Shown: one piece after another, positions 26,319 to 35,632 of the stretch | How positions within the stretch are numbered: the stretch's first letter is position 1 | How the letters are laid out: each line of letters opens with the position of its first letter | The notes under the pieces: model-generated | What the model was told of the DNA's origin: nothing | The model's input: the letters and a program-made list of their open reading frames with translations, nothing else | Database searches by the model: none | Made by a program: the position numbers and the translations under genes | NCBI RefSeq assembly: GCF_015831345.1 | Contig: NZ_JADWYS010000001.1 | Location: 568,118-632,117, forward strand | Reading direction: 5' to 3' | DNA length: 64,000 nt | DNA from: Caenimonas aquaedulcis | GTDB lineage: Bacteria; Pseudomonadota; Gammaproteobacteria; Burkholderiales; Burkholderiaceae_C

Positions 26319-27308
26319 ATGCCTCGCATGCGTACGGAGAATGTGAAACTGCGCTGGGACCTGTTCCCGGCCTTCGAGGCCGCGGCTCGCACGTTGAGCT
26401 TCACGCGGGCCGCCGACGAGCTGTTCCTCACCCAGTCCGCGGTCAGCCGGCAGATCCAGCAACTCGAAGCCAGCCTGGGCACGCCGCTGTTCGAGCGCCT
26501 GCATCGCTCCCTGGCGCTGACGGAAGCCGGTCGCGTCATGCAGCGCGCCGTCGACGACAGCATGGAGCGCCTGCGCGACGCCGCGGCGCTGCTCCATGCG
26601 AGGACGGCGCCACGCCAGGTCGCGATCACCTGCACGCCGGGCTTCGCATCGCTCTGGTTGATCCCGCGCCTGTCGCGCTTCACGGCGGCGCACCCGCAGG
26701 TGGACGTGCGCATGTCCGCGACGCTGGAAATCCTCGATCTTTCCCGGGCGGGCGTGGACGTCGCGGTGCGCTTCGTGCCGAGCAGCATGGGCGAGGGGCC
26801 GGCGCTCTTCGAGGAGGAAGTCCAGCCCCTGTGCGCGCCGGGCCTGTTGCAGGACGCGCGCCGCCCCCTGAAGAAGCCCACGGACCTGTCGCTGCACACG
26901 CTGCTCGCGGTCGACATGCCTCAAGGCGAGGCCTTGACGGTGGACTGGGAGCCGTGGTTCCAGGTGATGGGTGTGCAGGGCCTGAAGATGGCCAACACGC
27001 TTCGCTTCACGCAATACGCCGACGCCGTCGCAGCCGCCGTGGCGGGGCAGGGGGTCGTGATCGGGCGGCTGCCCTTGCTCGCGGAGCTGCTGCGTTCGGG
27101 ACAGCTGGTCGCACCGTTTCGCGGCAAGGCCGCCACGCGGCGCGGCTACTACGTGGCGCTCGCGCCCCATGCCCAGGGCAACAGCGACGCGCGCGATTTC
27201 GTCCACTGGCTGTACGAGGAAGGCGAGCAGGCACGCGTGCAGGCGCGAGCACAGGTCCGCCCACCGGCATCAGCATCCCAGCGAAAGCGCCTGCAGCGGG
27301 CGGCCTGA
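26319..27308 (+). CDS. LysR-family transcriptional regulator (GcvA-like)
   Basis: 329 residues from ATG at 26319 (a second in-frame ATG lies three codons later). The N-terminal winged helix-turn-helix reads FPAFEAAARTLSFTRAADEL followed by FLTQSAVSRQIQQLEASLG. The effector domain (about 95-300) includes GVDVAVRFVPSS and RFTQYADAVAAAVAGQGVVI, most like the GcvA/AmpR subgroup. The Ala/Arg-rich C-terminal tail overlaps the next, convergent gene by 39 bp. Confidence 0.93.
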   Translation: MPRMRTENVKLRWDLFPAFEAAARTLSFTRAADELFLTQSAVSRQIQQLEASLGTPLFERLHRSLALTEAGRVMQRAVDDSMERLRDAAALLHARTAPRQVAITCTPGFASLWLIPRLSRFTAAHPQVDVRMSATLEILDLSRAGVDVAVRFVPSSMGEGPALFEEEVQPLCAPGLLQDARRPLKKPTDLSLHTLLAVDMPQGEALTVDWEPWFQVMGVQGLKMANTLRFTQYADAVAAAVAGQGVVIGRLPLLAELLRSGQLVAPFRGKAATRRGYYVALAPHAQGNSDARDFVHWLYEEGEQARVQARAQVRPPASASQRKRLQRAA

Positions 27309-27995
27309 CCGCGGATCGAACACCACCAGGTTCACCTGCCGCGGGTGCCCTGCCGAGGCGGGGACGCTGCGAAGCGTGAGCTTGGCGCCGCCGCGATAGT
27401 CCCCTGCCTGTACATATTGGCGCACCACGAAATCGTGCTGCAGGAATTCACCCTGGTTCTCTCCCGCCTTCACCTTGCTGCTATGGCCGTTCTCGGTGAC
27501 GGTCCAGTAGGCCGACCACGTGGAGACGTCCGGCGCCGGTGACACCGTGGCCTCGAAAGCATCGTCGGCCAGGCGCTGCAACTCGATGCGGGCGCGCGCG
27601 GCCTCCCCGCCGGCGACAGCCTGTGCGTAGTCCTTGAAGTCCCGCCCGTTTCGTACGAGTTGCGGGGTGTAGATGCCGGTCAGGCCGTTGCGCGCGGAAA
27701 CTTCGCGCTGGCGCTGGGTGTGCGCCGGGCTGGCAAAGCGGTCCGCCCATCCGATGTAGTCCCAGTAGCCCACGTGGAACGCCTGGACCACGGCGCGGCC
27801 GGACGCTGCGGCAGGCTTGAGGCTGGAGAGCCAGCGGTCCGCCGGCGGGCACGAACTGCAACCTTCGGAGGTGTAGAGCTCGATGACGGGCACGAGGTTG
27901 GCGGGAGACTCGACGCGGCAAGCGGTGGCCGCAAGCGCTCCTGCGGCGAGGCAGGACATCGCTGTCCCGGCGAGTGTGTGGAGGAGGGGGTGCAT
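27270..27995 (-). CDS. DUF1223 secreted thioredoxin-like protein
   Basis: 241 residues with a signal peptide (TLAGTAMSCLAAGALAATA). The DUF1223 pattern is clear: IELYTSEGCSSCPPADRWL with a CxxC pair, FHVGYWDYIGWADRFASP, and TPQLVRNGRDF. The family has a thioredoxin-like fold and acts outside the cytoplasm; its function is not established. Its 3' end overlaps the LysR gene tail to tail. Confidence 0.9.
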   Translation of the reverse strand: MHPLLHTLAGTAMSCLAAGALAATACRVESPANLVPVIELYTSEGCSSCPPADRWLSSLKPAAASGRAVVQAFHVGYWDYIGWADRFASPAHTQRQREVSARNGLTGIYTPQLVRNGRDFKDYAQAVAGGEAARARIELQRLADDAFEATVSPAPDVSTWSAYWTVTENGHSSKVKAGENQGEFLQHDFVVRQYVQAGDYRGGAKLTLRSVPASAGHPRQVNLVVFDPRSGRPLQALSLGC

Positions 27996-28044
27996 GGCGC
28001 GTCCTTCGGGTCGTTCCCCGTGGGTCGCGCCAGGATGGCGCTTC

Positions 28045-28569
28045 TTACAGCTTCACCGGATTGCGCGGCGCGACATCGACCACCTCGGGCGCCAGGGCCT
28101 GCCGGCCGTCGAGCCGGGACTCCAGCTCGCCCAGGCGCGTGGCTAGCGCGCGGTGCATCTGCTCCATCTGCGCGCGCAGCTCCCGGTGATTCTGCTGCAG
28201 CGTCTTCTCGAACTCGGCCGAGACGATCGACTCGCGCTGGCGCGTCTCGCGCAGGTGCGTCTCCAGCTGCGCACGCAGGTCGGTGAAGCGCGATGCTTCG
28301 GCCTTCTCGGCGAGGGCGCGCTGGGCGTCCAGGGCCTTGGTGTGGCGGTGGGAATGAAGGACGAACCGGGACTCGTGGACCGCGCTGCTCAGCAGGAACA
28401 CCAGCAATGTCAGGCCCAGCAGGAACAGCATCACCATGCCCAGCGACGCATCGGTGACGAACGCCCCGAAGCTCAAGGGCGCCGCGCGGTTGAACTCGGA
28501 CCAGTTGAGACCGGCGAAGGCGGCGGCGAGAAAGGCGACCACGACGATGAAAATGAGGCGCGCACGCAT
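28045..28569 (-). CDS. Membrane protein with coiled-coil tail
   Basis: 174 residues. Two membrane helices (LIFIVVVAFLAAAFAGLNW and LGMVMLFLLGLTLLVFLLSS) form an N-terminal hairpin similar to LapA-domain proteins. A long charged, heptad-rich cytoplasmic tail follows (about residues 75-155, EKAEASRFTDLRAQLETHLR), probably a coiled coil. Function unknown; a scaffold or envelope role is a guess. It is separated from DUF1223 by 49 bp. Confidence 0.78.
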   Translation of the reverse strand: MRARLIFIVVVAFLAAAFAGLNWSEFNRAAPLSFGAFVTDASLGMVMLFLLGLTLLVFLLSSAVHESRFVLHSHRHTKALDAQRALAEKAEASRFTDLRAQLETHLRETRQRESIVSAEFEKTLQQNHRELRAQMEQMHRALATRLGELESRLDGRQALAPEVVDVAPRNPVKL

Positions 28570-28701
28570 GTTCTATCTCCCTGTTTGATTCGATGGTTCA
28601 TTCTTGGGAAGACCTGCCGAGCTGCGTGTCAGCGGGCATGCCGTCCCGCTGTCCGAGGGTGTGGCAAACTCCCGCGTCCTTCGAAATTGCTGTCCTAGCC
28701 A

Positions 28702-31032
28702 ATGAAAAAAATCATCCGCCAGATCGCCGGGGAACTCCGCGTCGGCGAGCACCAGGTGCAGGCCGCCGTGGACCTGCTGGACGGGGGCGCGACCGTCCCC
28801 TTCGTCGCCCGCTACCGCAAGGAGGCCACGGGTGGCCTCGACGACATCCACCTGCGGGAACTCGAGCAACGGCTGGGCTACCTTCGGGAGCTGGAAGACC
28901 GGCGCGAGGCGGTGCGAAAAAGCATCGAGGAGCAGGGCAAGCTCACGCCCGAACTGCTCGCCGCGATCGAGGCCGCGCCGACGAAGCAGGAACTGGAAGA
29001 CCTGTACCTGCCCTTCAAGCCGCGCCGCCGCACCAAAGGGCAGATCGCGCGCGAAGCCGGCATCGAGCCGCTCGCCGACATGCTGTTCGCCGACCCCACG
29101 CTCGATCCCGCCGTGCAGGCGCAAGCCTTCGTGAAGGCGGAGAAAGGCGAGGGCGGGGAAGACTTCACGACCGTGCCCGCCGTGCTCGATGGCGCGCGCG
29201 ACATCCTGTCCGAGCGCTGGGCGGAAGACCCGGCGCTCGTCCAGCGTATGCGCGAGTGGCTGTGGAGCGAGGGGCTCTTCAAGTCTAAGCTGGCGACAGG
29301 CAAAGACGAGAACAATCCGGACGTCGCGAAGTTCCGGGACTATTTCGACTACGACGAGCCGGTCGGCCGGGTGCCGTCGCATCGCGCGCTCGCCGTGTTT
29401 CGCGGCCGGCAGCTCGAGGTGCTGGATGCGAAGCTGTCGCTGCCGGTCGAGCCGGAGCCGGGCAAGCCGTCCATCGCCGAAGGCAAGATCGCCCTGCACA
29501 TCGGCTGGAGCCACCAGGGCCGCCCCGCCGACGACCTGCTGCGCAAGTGCGTCGCATGGACGTGGCGCGTCAAGCTGTCGCTGTCCAGCGAGCGTGACCT
29601 GTTTGCCCGCTTGCGCGAGGACGCGGAGAGGGTCGCGATCAAGGTATTCGCCGACAACCTGCGCGACCTGCTGCTGGCCGCGCCTGCCGGGCCTCGCGTG
29701 GTGATGGGGCTGGACCCGGGCATCCGCACCGGCGTGAAAGTCGCCGTCGTGGATGCGACGGGAAAGCTGGTGGACACCGCGACGATCTTTCCTCACGAGC
29801 CCCGGCGCGATTGGGAAGGGTCGTTGCACACCCTGGCGCTGCTGTGCCGCAAACATGGCGTGTCGCTGATCGCGATCGGCAACGGCACGGCCAGCCGCGA
29901 AACCGACAAGCTCGCGGCCGACCTGATGAAGCGCGCCGGCGACGAGCTGCCCGGGCTGCAACGCGTGGTGGTGAGCGAGGCGGGTGCGTCCGTGTATTCG
30001 GCGAGCGAGTTCGCGTCGCAGGAAATGCCGGACGTCGACGTGAGCCTGCGCGGCGCCGCGAGCATCGCGCGGCGCCTGCAGGATCCGCTGGCGGAACTGG
30101 TGAAGATCGACCCGAAATCCATCGGTGTCGGGCAGTACCAGCACGACGTGAACCAGAGCGAGCTCGCGCGCACGCTGGAAGCGGTGGTGGAAGACTGCGT
30201 CAACTCCGTCGGCGTGGACCTCAACACCGCGAGCGTGCCGCTGTTGTCGCGCGTGTCGGGCTTGTCCGGCAGCGTCGCCAAGGCCGTGGTGCGCTGGCGC
30301 GAGGCGAACGGCGCCTTCCGCAGCCGGCAACAGCTGCTGGAAGTGAGTGGGCTGGGCGCGAAGACCTTCGAGCAGAGCGCCGGGTTCCTGCGCATCCGCG
30401 GTGGCGAGAACCCGTTGGACATGACAGGCGTGCACCCGGAGACCTATCCCGTGGTGGAGAAGATGCTGGCTGCGACCGGCAAGCCGGTGGCCGAAGTCAT
30501 GGGCCGCGCGGAGATGCTCAAGACTCTCAAGCCGGAACTGTTCGCCAACGAGAAGTTCGGCGTCATCACGGTGAAGGACATCCTCGGTGAGCTGGAAAAG
30601 CCCGGTCGCGATCCGCGCCCCGACTTCAAGGTCGCACGCTTCAACGAGGGCGTGGAAGACATCGCCGACTTGCGCGAGGGGATGGTGCTCGAAGGCACCG
30701 TGAGCAACGTTGCCGCATTCGGCGCGTTCGTCGACCTGGGCGTGCACCAGGACGGCCTGGTGCACGTGAGCCAGCTCTCCCACAAGTTCGTGAACGACGC
30801 GCGGGAAGTCGTGAAGACCGGCGACATCGTCAAGGTGAAGGTGATGGAAGTGGACGTCGCGCGCAAGCGCATCGGCCTGTCCATGAAACTCGGCGATGCG
30901 CCCGCGCGCCGTGACGGACCGCGCGAGAACAAATACGAAGGTGCGGGGCGCGGCCAGCGTGCCCCGCAGAACGCACCGGTCAACACCGCGATGGCTGGCG
31001 CTTTCGCGAAGCTCCAAGGCCTGCGGAAATAG
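28702..31032 (+). CDS. tex: RNA-binding transcription accessory protein Tex
   Basis: 776 residues, full length. Domain order: N-terminal helical region, YqgF-like RNase H fold from about 335 (GLDPGIRTGVKVAVVD), helix-hairpin-helix at about 505-570 (LNTASVPLLSRVSGLSGSVA, LLEVSGLGAKTFEQSAGFLR), and an S1 RNA-binding domain at about 655-725 (GTVSNVAAFGAFVDLGVHQD, VKVMEVDVARKRIGLSMK). Tex binds RNA and influences transcription and virulence gene expression in several bacteria. It stands alone as a transcription unit. Confidence 0.97.
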   Translation: MKKIIRQIAGELRVGEHQVQAAVDLLDGGATVPFVARYRKEATGGLDDIHLRELEQRLGYLRELEDRREAVRKSIEEQGKLTPELLAAIEAAPTKQELEDLYLPFKPRRRTKGQIAREAGIEPLADMLFADPTLDPAVQAQAFVKAEKGEGGEDFTTVPAVLDGARDILSERWAEDPALVQRMREWLWSEGLFKSKLATGKDENNPDVAKFRDYFDYDEPVGRVPSHRALAVFRGRQLEVLDAKLSLPVEPEPGKPSIAEGKIALHIGWSHQGRPADDLLRKCVAWTWRVKLSLSSERDLFARLREDAERVAIKVFADNLRDLLLAAPAGPRVVMGLDPGIRTGVKVAVVDATGKLVDTATIFPHEPRRDWEGSLHTLALLCRKHGVSLIAIGNGTASRETDKLAADLMKRAGDELPGLQRVVVSEAGASVYSASEFASQEMPDVDVSLRGAASIARRLQDPLAELVKIDPKSIGVGQYQHDVNQSELARTLEAVVEDCVNSVGVDLNTASVPLLSRVSGLSGSVAKAVVRWREANGAFRSRQQLLEVSGLGAKTFEQSAGFLRIRGGENPLDMTGVHPETYPVVEKMLAATGKPVAEVMGRAEMLKTLKPELFANEKFGVITVKDILGELEKPGRDPRPDFKVARFNEGVEDIADLREGMVLEGTVSNVAAFGAFVDLGVHQDGLVHVSQLSHKFVNDAREVVKTGDIVKVKVMEVDVARKRIGLSMKLGDAPARRDGPRENKYEGAGRGQRAPQNAPVNTAMAGAFAKLQGLRK

Positions 31033-31053
31033 CCGGCGCGGCGGCGCGGATCT

Positions 31054-32106
31054 CTACGGCGCCGGCCTGCGAACGTAGAGCACTGCGCTGCCCCCGCTGC
31101 CGCCGGGAGGGGCCGAGATGGATGCGGTGACGGCGGCCGGGGCGACGAAGCTGCTGGCAAACGCCGTCCTCCACGAGCTGGCGGACGACGGATCGCTGCG
31201 TTCCTGCAGCCAGGCTCCGCTCTGGTCGGTGTACAGAAGTTGCGCGTGACCCGCCCGCGAGAGCGTCAGCGCAATGTTGTACGGCACGGACGAAAGCGGC
31301 AGGGACACTTTCACGAAGGACGGATCCCACCTTCCGGAGGCGTCGCGGAACTGGCGCTGGACGCTGCTGCCGGACCCGGTGTTGACCGTCGCCAGTAAAT
31401 GGGCCGTGCCGTCTTCCGCGGCCGCGATCGCCAGCTGGTCGGCGTCCATCTCCGCAGCACCCGGCACGGGCTGGAAGCGGGCGCCGGTACGCGTGCCGGC
31501 GAGGTGAAAGACGCCGCCAGCCAGGCCGCTGGCGACGACCTGTGCGGTGCCGGGCATGACGGCACTACTCCCGCCGATGGCGATGGCGACGTCGCGCGCA
31601 GCAAAAGCGGGGCCGTCCGGCCCTTCGAGCGGCTGGAAACCGGACCAGGCGCCATGTGCGTCGCGCACCGTGTGGTACACGCCACCGTCCTGGGCGACCA
31701 CGACGATCTCCGAGCTGCCGTCCTTGCTGCCCGCAATCGCGATCTTCCTGGCGAAGAGTCCCGCGCCCGCGCCATCCCGGCCGGGCACGATCTTCCATGC
31801 CGACCAGCGCGCGCTCGAGTCGGCCTGCGCGCTGTGATAGACCCGGCCGTCCGAGCCGATGGCAATGGCCTGCATGCGCACCCCGCCAGCCTTGCCGGCA
31901 TCGGGCATGTAGGTGACCGCGCAGCGGCTCACAAGGAATTCGCCACCTCCACCGCCTGCCGGCAAGGGGACGTCATGGCCTGCCGATGAGCCCAGGTAGC
32001 AGGTCCCGGGGAAAGTGGCGGGGGCACTGCCGGCCGCGCCCGCCAGGGCCAGTGCGGCAACGGCGGCGGATATCCGCGCTCTGGAGACAAGTGCAGAAGC
32101 AGGCAT
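31054..32106 (-). CDS. Secreted beta-propeller-like protein, paralog A
   Basis: 350 residues with a signal peptide (ISAAVAALALAGAAGSAPA) followed by TFPG. Residues 70-250 hold repeating strophes of the type DGxVYHxxxDxxxxWSxxxxL (SDGRVYHSAQADSSARWSAW; DGGVYHTVRDAHGAWSGF), reminiscent of lectin-like beta-propellers. The C-terminal ~110 residues (LLYTDQSGAWLQERSDPSSA, VTASISAPPGGSGGSAVLYV) match the protein encoded at 35633-36166. Function unknown; extracellular or periplasmic binding is inferred. Confidence 0.78.
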   Translation of the reverse strand: MPASALVSRARISAAVAALALAGAAGSAPATFPGTCYLGSSAGHDVPLPAGGGGGEFLVSRCAVTYMPDAGKAGGVRMQAIAIGSDGRVYHSAQADSSARWSAWKIVPGRDGAGAGLFARKIAIAGSKDGSSEIVVVAQDGGVYHTVRDAHGAWSGFQPLEGPDGPAFAARDVAIAIGGSSAVMPGTAQVVASGLAGGVFHLAGTRTGARFQPVPGAAEMDADQLAIAAAEDGTAHLLATVNTGSGSSVQRQFRDASGRWDPSFVKVSLPLSSVPYNIALTLSRAGHAQLLYTDQSGAWLQERSDPSSASSWRTAFASSFVAPAAVTASISAPPGGSGGSAVLYVRRPAP

Positions 32107-32177
32107 TGGATGGTCCTTGGGGTGGTGGGGGCAATCGCATCATTACGGCGGTGCCTTTTTGAATGGCTGATCGTTGC

Positions 32178-32198
32178 GTGACCTTTTCATGATGGAAG
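32178..32198 (-). promoter_or_regulatory. Conserved upstream block of secreted paralog A
   Basis: Read on the minus strand it is CCATCATGAAAAGGTCAC with flanks, nearly the same as the block at 36236-36256 (TTCATCATGAAGAAGTCAC). It begins 71 bp before this gene's start; in the other paralog the distance is 69 bp. A shared operator or promoter element is likely. Confidence 0.55.
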
Positions 32199-32239
32199 GG
32201 GCGCGAGAAGTGAAGTTGCGGGCCTGAGAGAATCGGCAC

Positions 32240-33328
32240 ATGACCGCACTTCGCATCTATGCCGGGCCGCAGGCGCGGGCGCATCTCGAGCGCCATGGCC
32301 TGCAGGCGGCGGATGTCGCTGTCGTCCCCGGGGCGGCGGGCGGTCCCAAGGGGCTCATCCTCGGCCCGCTCGACCGGTTCATCTTTGGCGAGTGGCTGGC
32401 GACCTCCACGCAACCGGTACACCTCGTCGGCGCCTCGATCGGCGCATGGCGCATGGCCACCGCTTGCCTGGACGATCCGGTGGCCGCCTTCGAGCGGCTG
32501 GAGCGTGACTACATCTCGCAGGACTACGCGCTGGAGCCCGGCCGCAGGACACCGACCGCGGCGCACGTCAGCGAGCGCTTCGGGGAAAGCCTGCAATCGT
32601 TCTACGGCGGCCGTGTCGGGGAGGTGCTGGCACATCCGCGCTACCGGCTGCACATCGTCACATCGCGTGGCCGCCACGTGCTCCGCCGGGAACACCGTGT
32701 GGGTACGCCGCTGGGCTATCTCGGTGCGTTCCTGACGAATTCAATCCACCGCAAGTCGATGGGCGCCTGGCTGGAACGCGTGGTGTTCTCGACGCCCGGC
32801 GACGGATCACCTGCGCTCCTCCCCTTTGGCACGACGGACTACCGCACGCGGCAGGTCGCGCTCACCGAATCGAACTTCAACGCGGCGTTGCAGGCCAGCT
32901 GCTCGATTCCTTTCGTGCTGAAGGCCATCCACGACATTCCCGGCGCGCCGCCGGGTGCCTACTGGGACGGCGGCATCACCGACTACCACCTGCACCTGAA
33001 CTACAACGCCTCGAAAGGCAGAGGGCTGGTGCTGTATCCGCACTTCCAGAAGTCGGTCGTCCCGGGTTGGCTGGACAAGGGCCTCAAGTGGCGGCACGGC
33101 GCGACGCATTTCCTGGACAACACCATCGTGCTCGCGCCGGACCCGCACTGGGTGAAGACACTGCCGGGTGGCAAGCTTCCGGATCGCACGGATTTCACGC
33201 GTTTCGGGACAGATCTCGCATCGCGGGTGAAGGCCTGGACGGCGGCCGCGCAGGCGAGCCGGCAACTGGCCGATGAGTTCGCGCAATGGCTTGCGCGGCC
33301 CGACATGTCGCGAGTGGAGCCGCTGTGA
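32240..33328 (+). CDS. Patatin-like phospholipase
   Basis: 362 residues. The catalytic serine lies in a GxSxG elbow (LVGASIGAWRMA), an oxyanion-type glycine-rich segment precedes it (VVPGAAGGPKGLILG), and the catalytic aspartate is in AYWDGGITDYHLHLNY. These form the Ser-Asp dyad of bacterial patatins, which cleave acyl chains from phospholipids. No signal peptide is visible. Its stop overlaps the start of an acyltransferase gene by 4 bp, suggesting a lipid-remodelling pair. Confidence 0.88.
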   Translation: MTALRIYAGPQARAHLERHGLQAADVAVVPGAAGGPKGLILGPLDRFIFGEWLATSTQPVHLVGASIGAWRMATACLDDPVAAFERLERDYISQDYALEPGRRTPTAAHVSERFGESLQSFYGGRVGEVLAHPRYRLHIVTSRGRHVLRREHRVGTPLGYLGAFLTNSIHRKSMGAWLERVVFSTPGDGSPALLPFGTTDYRTRQVALTESNFNAALQASCSIPFVLKAIHDIPGAPPGAYWDGGITDYHLHLNYNASKGRGLVLYPHFQKSVVPGWLDKGLKWRHGATHFLDNTIVLAPDPHWVKTLPGGKLPDRTDFTRFGTDLASRVKAWTAAAQASRQLADEFAQWLARPDMSRVEPL

Positions 33329-34437
33329 GCTCTCCCGGCTCCGGACGCATCCTCGGCTGGGACCTGCTGCGCGGGTTGTGCGCGCTGGGCGTTGCGTCCT
33401 ATCACCTGATGTACTGGCAGGACATCGCTGCGGTGAACACACTGGGCAGCTACGGCGTCTACATGTTCTTCATCCTCTCGGGCGCGAGCCTCGCCTACAA
33501 CTACGAGGGAAAGTTGTCCACGCCACGCGAGGCCGCCTCGTTCATCCTCGTACGGTGGTTGCGGCTCGCGCCGCTCTACATCCTGCTGTGTGTGGTGTTC
33601 GTTGCGATGCTGTCGCTGCGCAACGGGCAGTGGGTGGACCAGTTGCCGCGCCGGTTCGCGCTCAACGCGAGTTTCGCTTTCGGCTTCGACGATCCCGCCG
33701 TGTGGGCGCTGCTCGTGGGCGGCTGGTCCCTCGGCATCGAGTTCGTCTACTACCTTGTGTTCCCCCTGCTTCTGGCCGCGCTGCGAAAGCCCGTATGGTG
33801 TGTGGCCACAGGCACCTTGCTGGTGCTGTTGCAGGCAGGGTGGGTCCTGCACACAGCCGGATCACCGGCGGGCTATGCGGCCAGTGCGGTTGCCTATCAC
33901 CAGGTGCCGGCCTTCGCGGCTTACTTCTTTGGCGGCTGCGTGATCGGGCATTGGCGGCGTTCGGGCGCTGCGCCGTTGTCGATGGCCCATGGGTTCGGGC
34001 TCTGGCTGGCGATGGGGTTGTTGCTCGTGTCGCTGAATGCGCCGCTGCAAGGCGACGAGTTGCTCGGTTGGCGCGGGACGGTGCTGTTCTGCGCGTGCTT
34101 CCTCGTCGTGTTCCTCAGCGGCCAGGTGAATGTGAAGGGCCGGCTGGCACCGGTCGCCTCATGGCTGGGCGACATTACCTATGGATGCTACCTGCTGCAT
34201 CCGATCTTTTTCTTCGGGTTCGCGTGGTTCGTGTTGCCGCGCATCACCGCCACCGAGCCCGCGTCGCTTGCATGGCCCGCCCGGCTGGCCATTCTCGCGG
34301 GGGTTCTCGCCTTGAGCTGCCTCACGGCGGCCGCGAGCGAGCGATGGTTCGAATCTCCGCTGCGGCGCTGGGGCAAGCGTGTGATGCAGGGGCGGCCCGC
34401 CGCGCCCTACAAGGATGCGGCGAGCATCTCTTCGTAG
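33325..34437 (+). CDS. Acyltransferase family 3 (OafA/YrhL-like) membrane protein
   Basis: 370 residues from GTG at 33325 (GTGA overlap with the patatin stop); the frame is open to 33286 but that part is inside the patatin gene. About ten membrane segments. The family motif DLLRGLCALGVASYHLMYW carries the conserved Arg and His, and GGWSLGIEFVYYLVFPLLLA is typical. Such enzymes O-acylate surface polysaccharides or lipids. The C-terminus overlaps the convergent alcohol dehydrogenase gene by 31 bp. Confidence 0.9.
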   Translation: MSSPGSGRILGWDLLRGLCALGVASYHLMYWQDIAAVNTLGSYGVYMFFILSGASLAYNYEGKLSTPREAASFILVRWLRLAPLYILLCVVFVAMLSLRNGQWVDQLPRRFALNASFAFGFDDPAVWALLVGGWSLGIEFVYYLVFPLLLAALRKPVWCVATGTLLVLLQAGWVLHTAGSPAGYAASAVAYHQVPAFAAYFFGGCVIGHWRRSGAAPLSMAHGFGLWLAMGLLLVSLNAPLQGDELLGWRGTVLFCACFLVVFLSGQVNVKGRLAPVASWLGDITYGCYLLHPIFFFGFAWFVLPRITATEPASLAWPARLAILAGVLALSCLTAAASERWFESPLRRWGKRVMQGRPAAPYKDAASISS

Positions 34438-35543
34438 TCCTGCGCGGTCGCGATGCGCGGATTCGTCTTGTGGCAGTGATCGGCCAGCGCACCCTTGATG
34501 ATCTGCTCGAACATGCCGCGCTCCACGCCCATGGCGGCGAGTCCCGTGGGCAGGCCCAGGCGCGCGTTCATGTCCTTGATCGCTTCGGGGATGTCGCCCG
34601 CCGAGCCGAGGCCCATCGCGTGTGCCATGCGCTCCAACCGCTTTTCCTTTCGCACCGATTCGGCCTGCGCATTGAAGCGGATCACGGCTGGCAGGAACAT
34701 CGCGTTCAGCGTGCCATGGTGCAGGCGCGGGTCGACGCCGCCGAGGCTGTGGCTCAGGGAATGCACGCAGCCGAGGCCTTTCTGGAATGCCATCGCGCCC
34801 TGCATCGACGCGCTCATCAGGTTGAAGCGCGCCTCGCGATCGGTGCCATTGCGCGTCGCACGCTCGATATTCGCCCAGCCGCGCTCCAACCCGTCGAGGC
34901 CGATGCCGTCGGCGGGTGGATTGATCGCCGGCGCCATGAAGGTTTCCATGCAGTGCGCGATGGCGTCCATGCCGGTGGCGGCCGTGAGTTTGGGCGGCAG
35001 GCCGAGCGTGAGTTCCGGGTCGCAGATCGCCGCCTTGGGCAGGATGTGCCAGGAATGGAAGCCGAGCTTGCGGTGATCGTCCACGATGATGATCGCGCCG
35101 CGGGCGACTTCGCTGCCGGTGCCGCTGGTGGTGGGCACGGCGATGAGCGGCGCCGCCTTGTCGGTGATGCGCGCAGAGCCGCCTTCGATGGTGGCGTATT
35201 GCGTGAGCGGTCCTTCGTGCGTGGCTGAAATCGCGACGCCCTTGGCGCAGTCGATCGCCGAGCCGCCTCCCACGGCGATCAGGCCGTCGCACCGGTTGGA
35301 CTTGTACATCTCCACTGCCGCGCGTACGGCGGCTTCGGTCGGGTTGGACGGCGTCTGGTCGAACACCGCGACCGGCATACCGGGCAGAGCGTCCAGCGCC
35401 TTTTGCAGCACGCCGGCGGCTTTGACGCCGGCGTCGGTGACGATGAGCGGGCGCGTGATGCCCACGCGTTCGCATTCTTGCTTCAGCAGCTTGACGGCGC
35501 CGAAGTCGAACTGGATCTGGGTCAGGTAGTAGATGAAGGCCAT
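34407..35543 (-). CDS. Iron-containing alcohol dehydrogenase
   Basis: 378 residues from ATG at 35543. The NAD(P)-binding loop is AVGGGSAIDCAKGVAI, and the metal-binding Asp/His set appears in ATGMDAIAHCMETFMAP and HSLSHSLGGVDPRLHHG. PTTSGTGSEV is the other family hallmark. It belongs to the type III alcohol dehydrogenases (4-hydroxybutyrate, lactaldehyde and butanol dehydrogenase group); the substrate is not determinable. Tail-to-tail overlap with the acyltransferase gene. Confidence 0.93.
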   Translation of the reverse strand: MAFIYYLTQIQFDFGAVKLLKQECERVGITRPLIVTDAGVKAAGVLQKALDALPGMPVAVFDQTPSNPTEAAVRAAVEMYKSNRCDGLIAVGGGSAIDCAKGVAISATHEGPLTQYATIEGGSARITDKAAPLIAVPTTSGTGSEVARGAIIIVDDHRKLGFHSWHILPKAAICDPELTLGLPPKLTAATGMDAIAHCMETFMAPAINPPADGIGLDGLERGWANIERATRNGTDREARFNLMSASMQGAMAFQKGLGCVHSLSHSLGGVDPRLHHGTLNAMFLPAVIRFNAQAESVRKEKRLERMAHAMGLGSAGDIPEAIKDMNARLGLPTGLAAMGVERGMFEQIIKGALADHCHKTNPRIATAQDYEEMLAASL

Positions 35544-35632
35544 GGCGTGTCCGCGCGGTACGGTGGAAAGCCCCACTGTACCGCCACGGCGCTCGCCCGT
35601 GCCTCCTCTAATACCCGCAGTTTGCCGGCGGC

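Noticed and set aside
31032..31066. A terminator after tex
   Set aside because: GCCGGCGC and GCGCCGGC can pair, but the loop is 19 nt, there is no T tract, and the right arm lies inside the convergent gene.
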